In this document: in pieces, positions 63,100 to 64,000 of the stretch
Layout of the letters: every line of letters begins with the position of its first letter
Numbering within the stretch: the stretch's first letter is position 1
DNA from: Gavia stellata
Lineage: Eukaryota; Chordata; Aves; Gaviiformes; Gaviidae
Direction of reading: 5' to 3'
Length of the DNA stretch: 64,000 nucleotides
Assembly (NCBI RefSeq): GCF_030936135.1
Contig: NC_082595.1
Location: 14,831,930-14,895,929 of the forward strand
Notes under the pieces: model-generated
Database searches by the model: none
The model's input: the letters and a program-made list of their open reading frames with translations, nothing else
Told to the model about the DNA's origin: nothing
Made by a program: the position numbers and the translations under genes

Positions 63100-63560
63100 C
63101 GGAGGCAGATGGCCGGAGCCCGGCAGCACACCGCGCTGCCTCCCCGGGCGCCGGCCCGGGCGGCCCCGCTCCCCCGGCCCGCGCAGCCCCGCACCGCCGC
63201 CTCCCGCCCGCGGCCGCGGGGGCGCAGCCCCGCCCCACCCGTCGGAAGTCGGGCCGAGACCCGCCGGTTCCGGGAGCAATTTGGGGGCCACAGTTACCCC
63301 GCCTCGCCGTGGGGCTATACCGCCGCCTTCACCCCCAACGAGCTCCGGTTTGCGGCTCCGCCGGCGTGCGTGCACCCCGGCGGGGGGCTGTGGAGACCAC
63401 CGGCGTCACCCGCCTGCCTCCCCCCCTCCCCGCTTTCGCTGCCCGAGGGCCGGCCCGAGCCCTTTAGCATGGCTGGGTGTCCTTTGTGTGCCTGCTGGGC
63501 CGCAGCTGCTGCCGGCCCTCCGCGGCCAGGCGCGGGCTTCGACCATCCCCAGCTCCCCCT
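63100..63560. promoter_or_regulatory. CpG island near right edge
   Basis: A dense CpG island. A 172-codon plus-strand frame runs through it, but its composition (Pro/Arg/Ala) and the overlapping minus-strand frames argue against a protein. It could mark a non-coding transcript start. Confidence 0.6.
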
Positions 63561-64000
63561 GCCCGATCAATTACAGCCGCCTTTTCGAGGGACTCGAATC
63601 CGCTTGCCCGTTGCCCTTAATTTTTAGCATACCCGGATGAGGTTACTGCCCCGGCCCGAAGTGAAAAGAAATGCGGACGTTGGTGCCCTGGTATTGCTCT
63701 GATTTCTTCGGTTAGCTGAGCACAACTTTCTATTCGTGTTTATTCATGCAGTTTCTTATTGAGCTCCACATCGCACTGGCCTGGATTCCGCGTGTGGGGA
63801 GAGGACAGACAAACATCGCCTATTTCGAGAGCGCACTCACACGCGCACACGGGTGTGCAGGCTGACACACACACTCACGCGAGTCCAAAATGCGTGGCCT
63901 GCAGCCGCATCACCACCCTGCAGAGAGCCCTGATACACAGAACTTTGTAAACGGTGTATAAAAAAAGGGGGAAATGAACCAAACCATCCAGTTGCAAACT
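63561..64000. other. right-edge spacer
   Basis: Mixed-composition DNA with a CA-rich patch at about 63,836-63,880 and no gene. Confidence 0.4.

Overview
The window reads as bird (avian) nuclear DNA, on three grounds: a degraded chicken-repeat-1 (CR1) LINE, the AT-rich versus very CpG-rich compartments, and a complete two-exon homeobox gene whose protein is recognisable as vertebrate SIX3. I cannot fix the species from sequence alone. Nothing prokaryotic, no rRNA or tRNA, no CRISPR array and no recognisable viral gene is present. SIX3 is the only protein-coding gene I can defend. Almost all other open frames are chance frames in AT-rich spacer or GC-rich shadows. Layout. (1) 1-39,690 is a roughly 40 kb AT-rich gene desert with microsatellites, short tandem duplications and one 5'-truncated CR1 element on the minus strand at 4,484-6,021. 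The CR1 carries reverse transcriptase signatures but also two frame shifts and one internal stop, so it is dead. (2) 39,690-55,280 switches to a mosaic in which short CpG islands alternate with AT-rich, low-repeat blocks. The blocks are dense in homeodomain-type ATTA cores, octamer-like, forkhead and TCF/LEF-type words, which is the expected look of a developmental-gene regulatory domain. The first island begins with a well-spaced TATA box and initiator at 39,695-39,725. (3) 55,460-61,070 is the SIX3 unit on the plus strand: a CCAAT-rich TATA-less promoter, a (GT)n-rich leader with a 30-codon upstream ORF, coding exon 1 (55,894-56,660), a 2,337-bp intron with a probable conserved block, coding exon 2 (58,998-59,190), and a long 3' UTR with candidate polyadenylation signals at 60,907 and 61,065. 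(4) 61,070-64,000 is 3' flank, again alternating CpG islands and AT-rich blocks. How it works together. SIX3 is the forebrain/eye homeodomain regulator. The surrounding desert and island/AT-block mosaic most plausibly hold its enhancers and non-coding transcripts. I found no sign of a novel protein system. The most interesting leads are regulatory: the isolated TATA-Inr promoter, the three-CCAAT plus X-box promoter, the uORF, the 3' UTR G-rich tract, and a tandemly duplicated candidate exon near the left edge.
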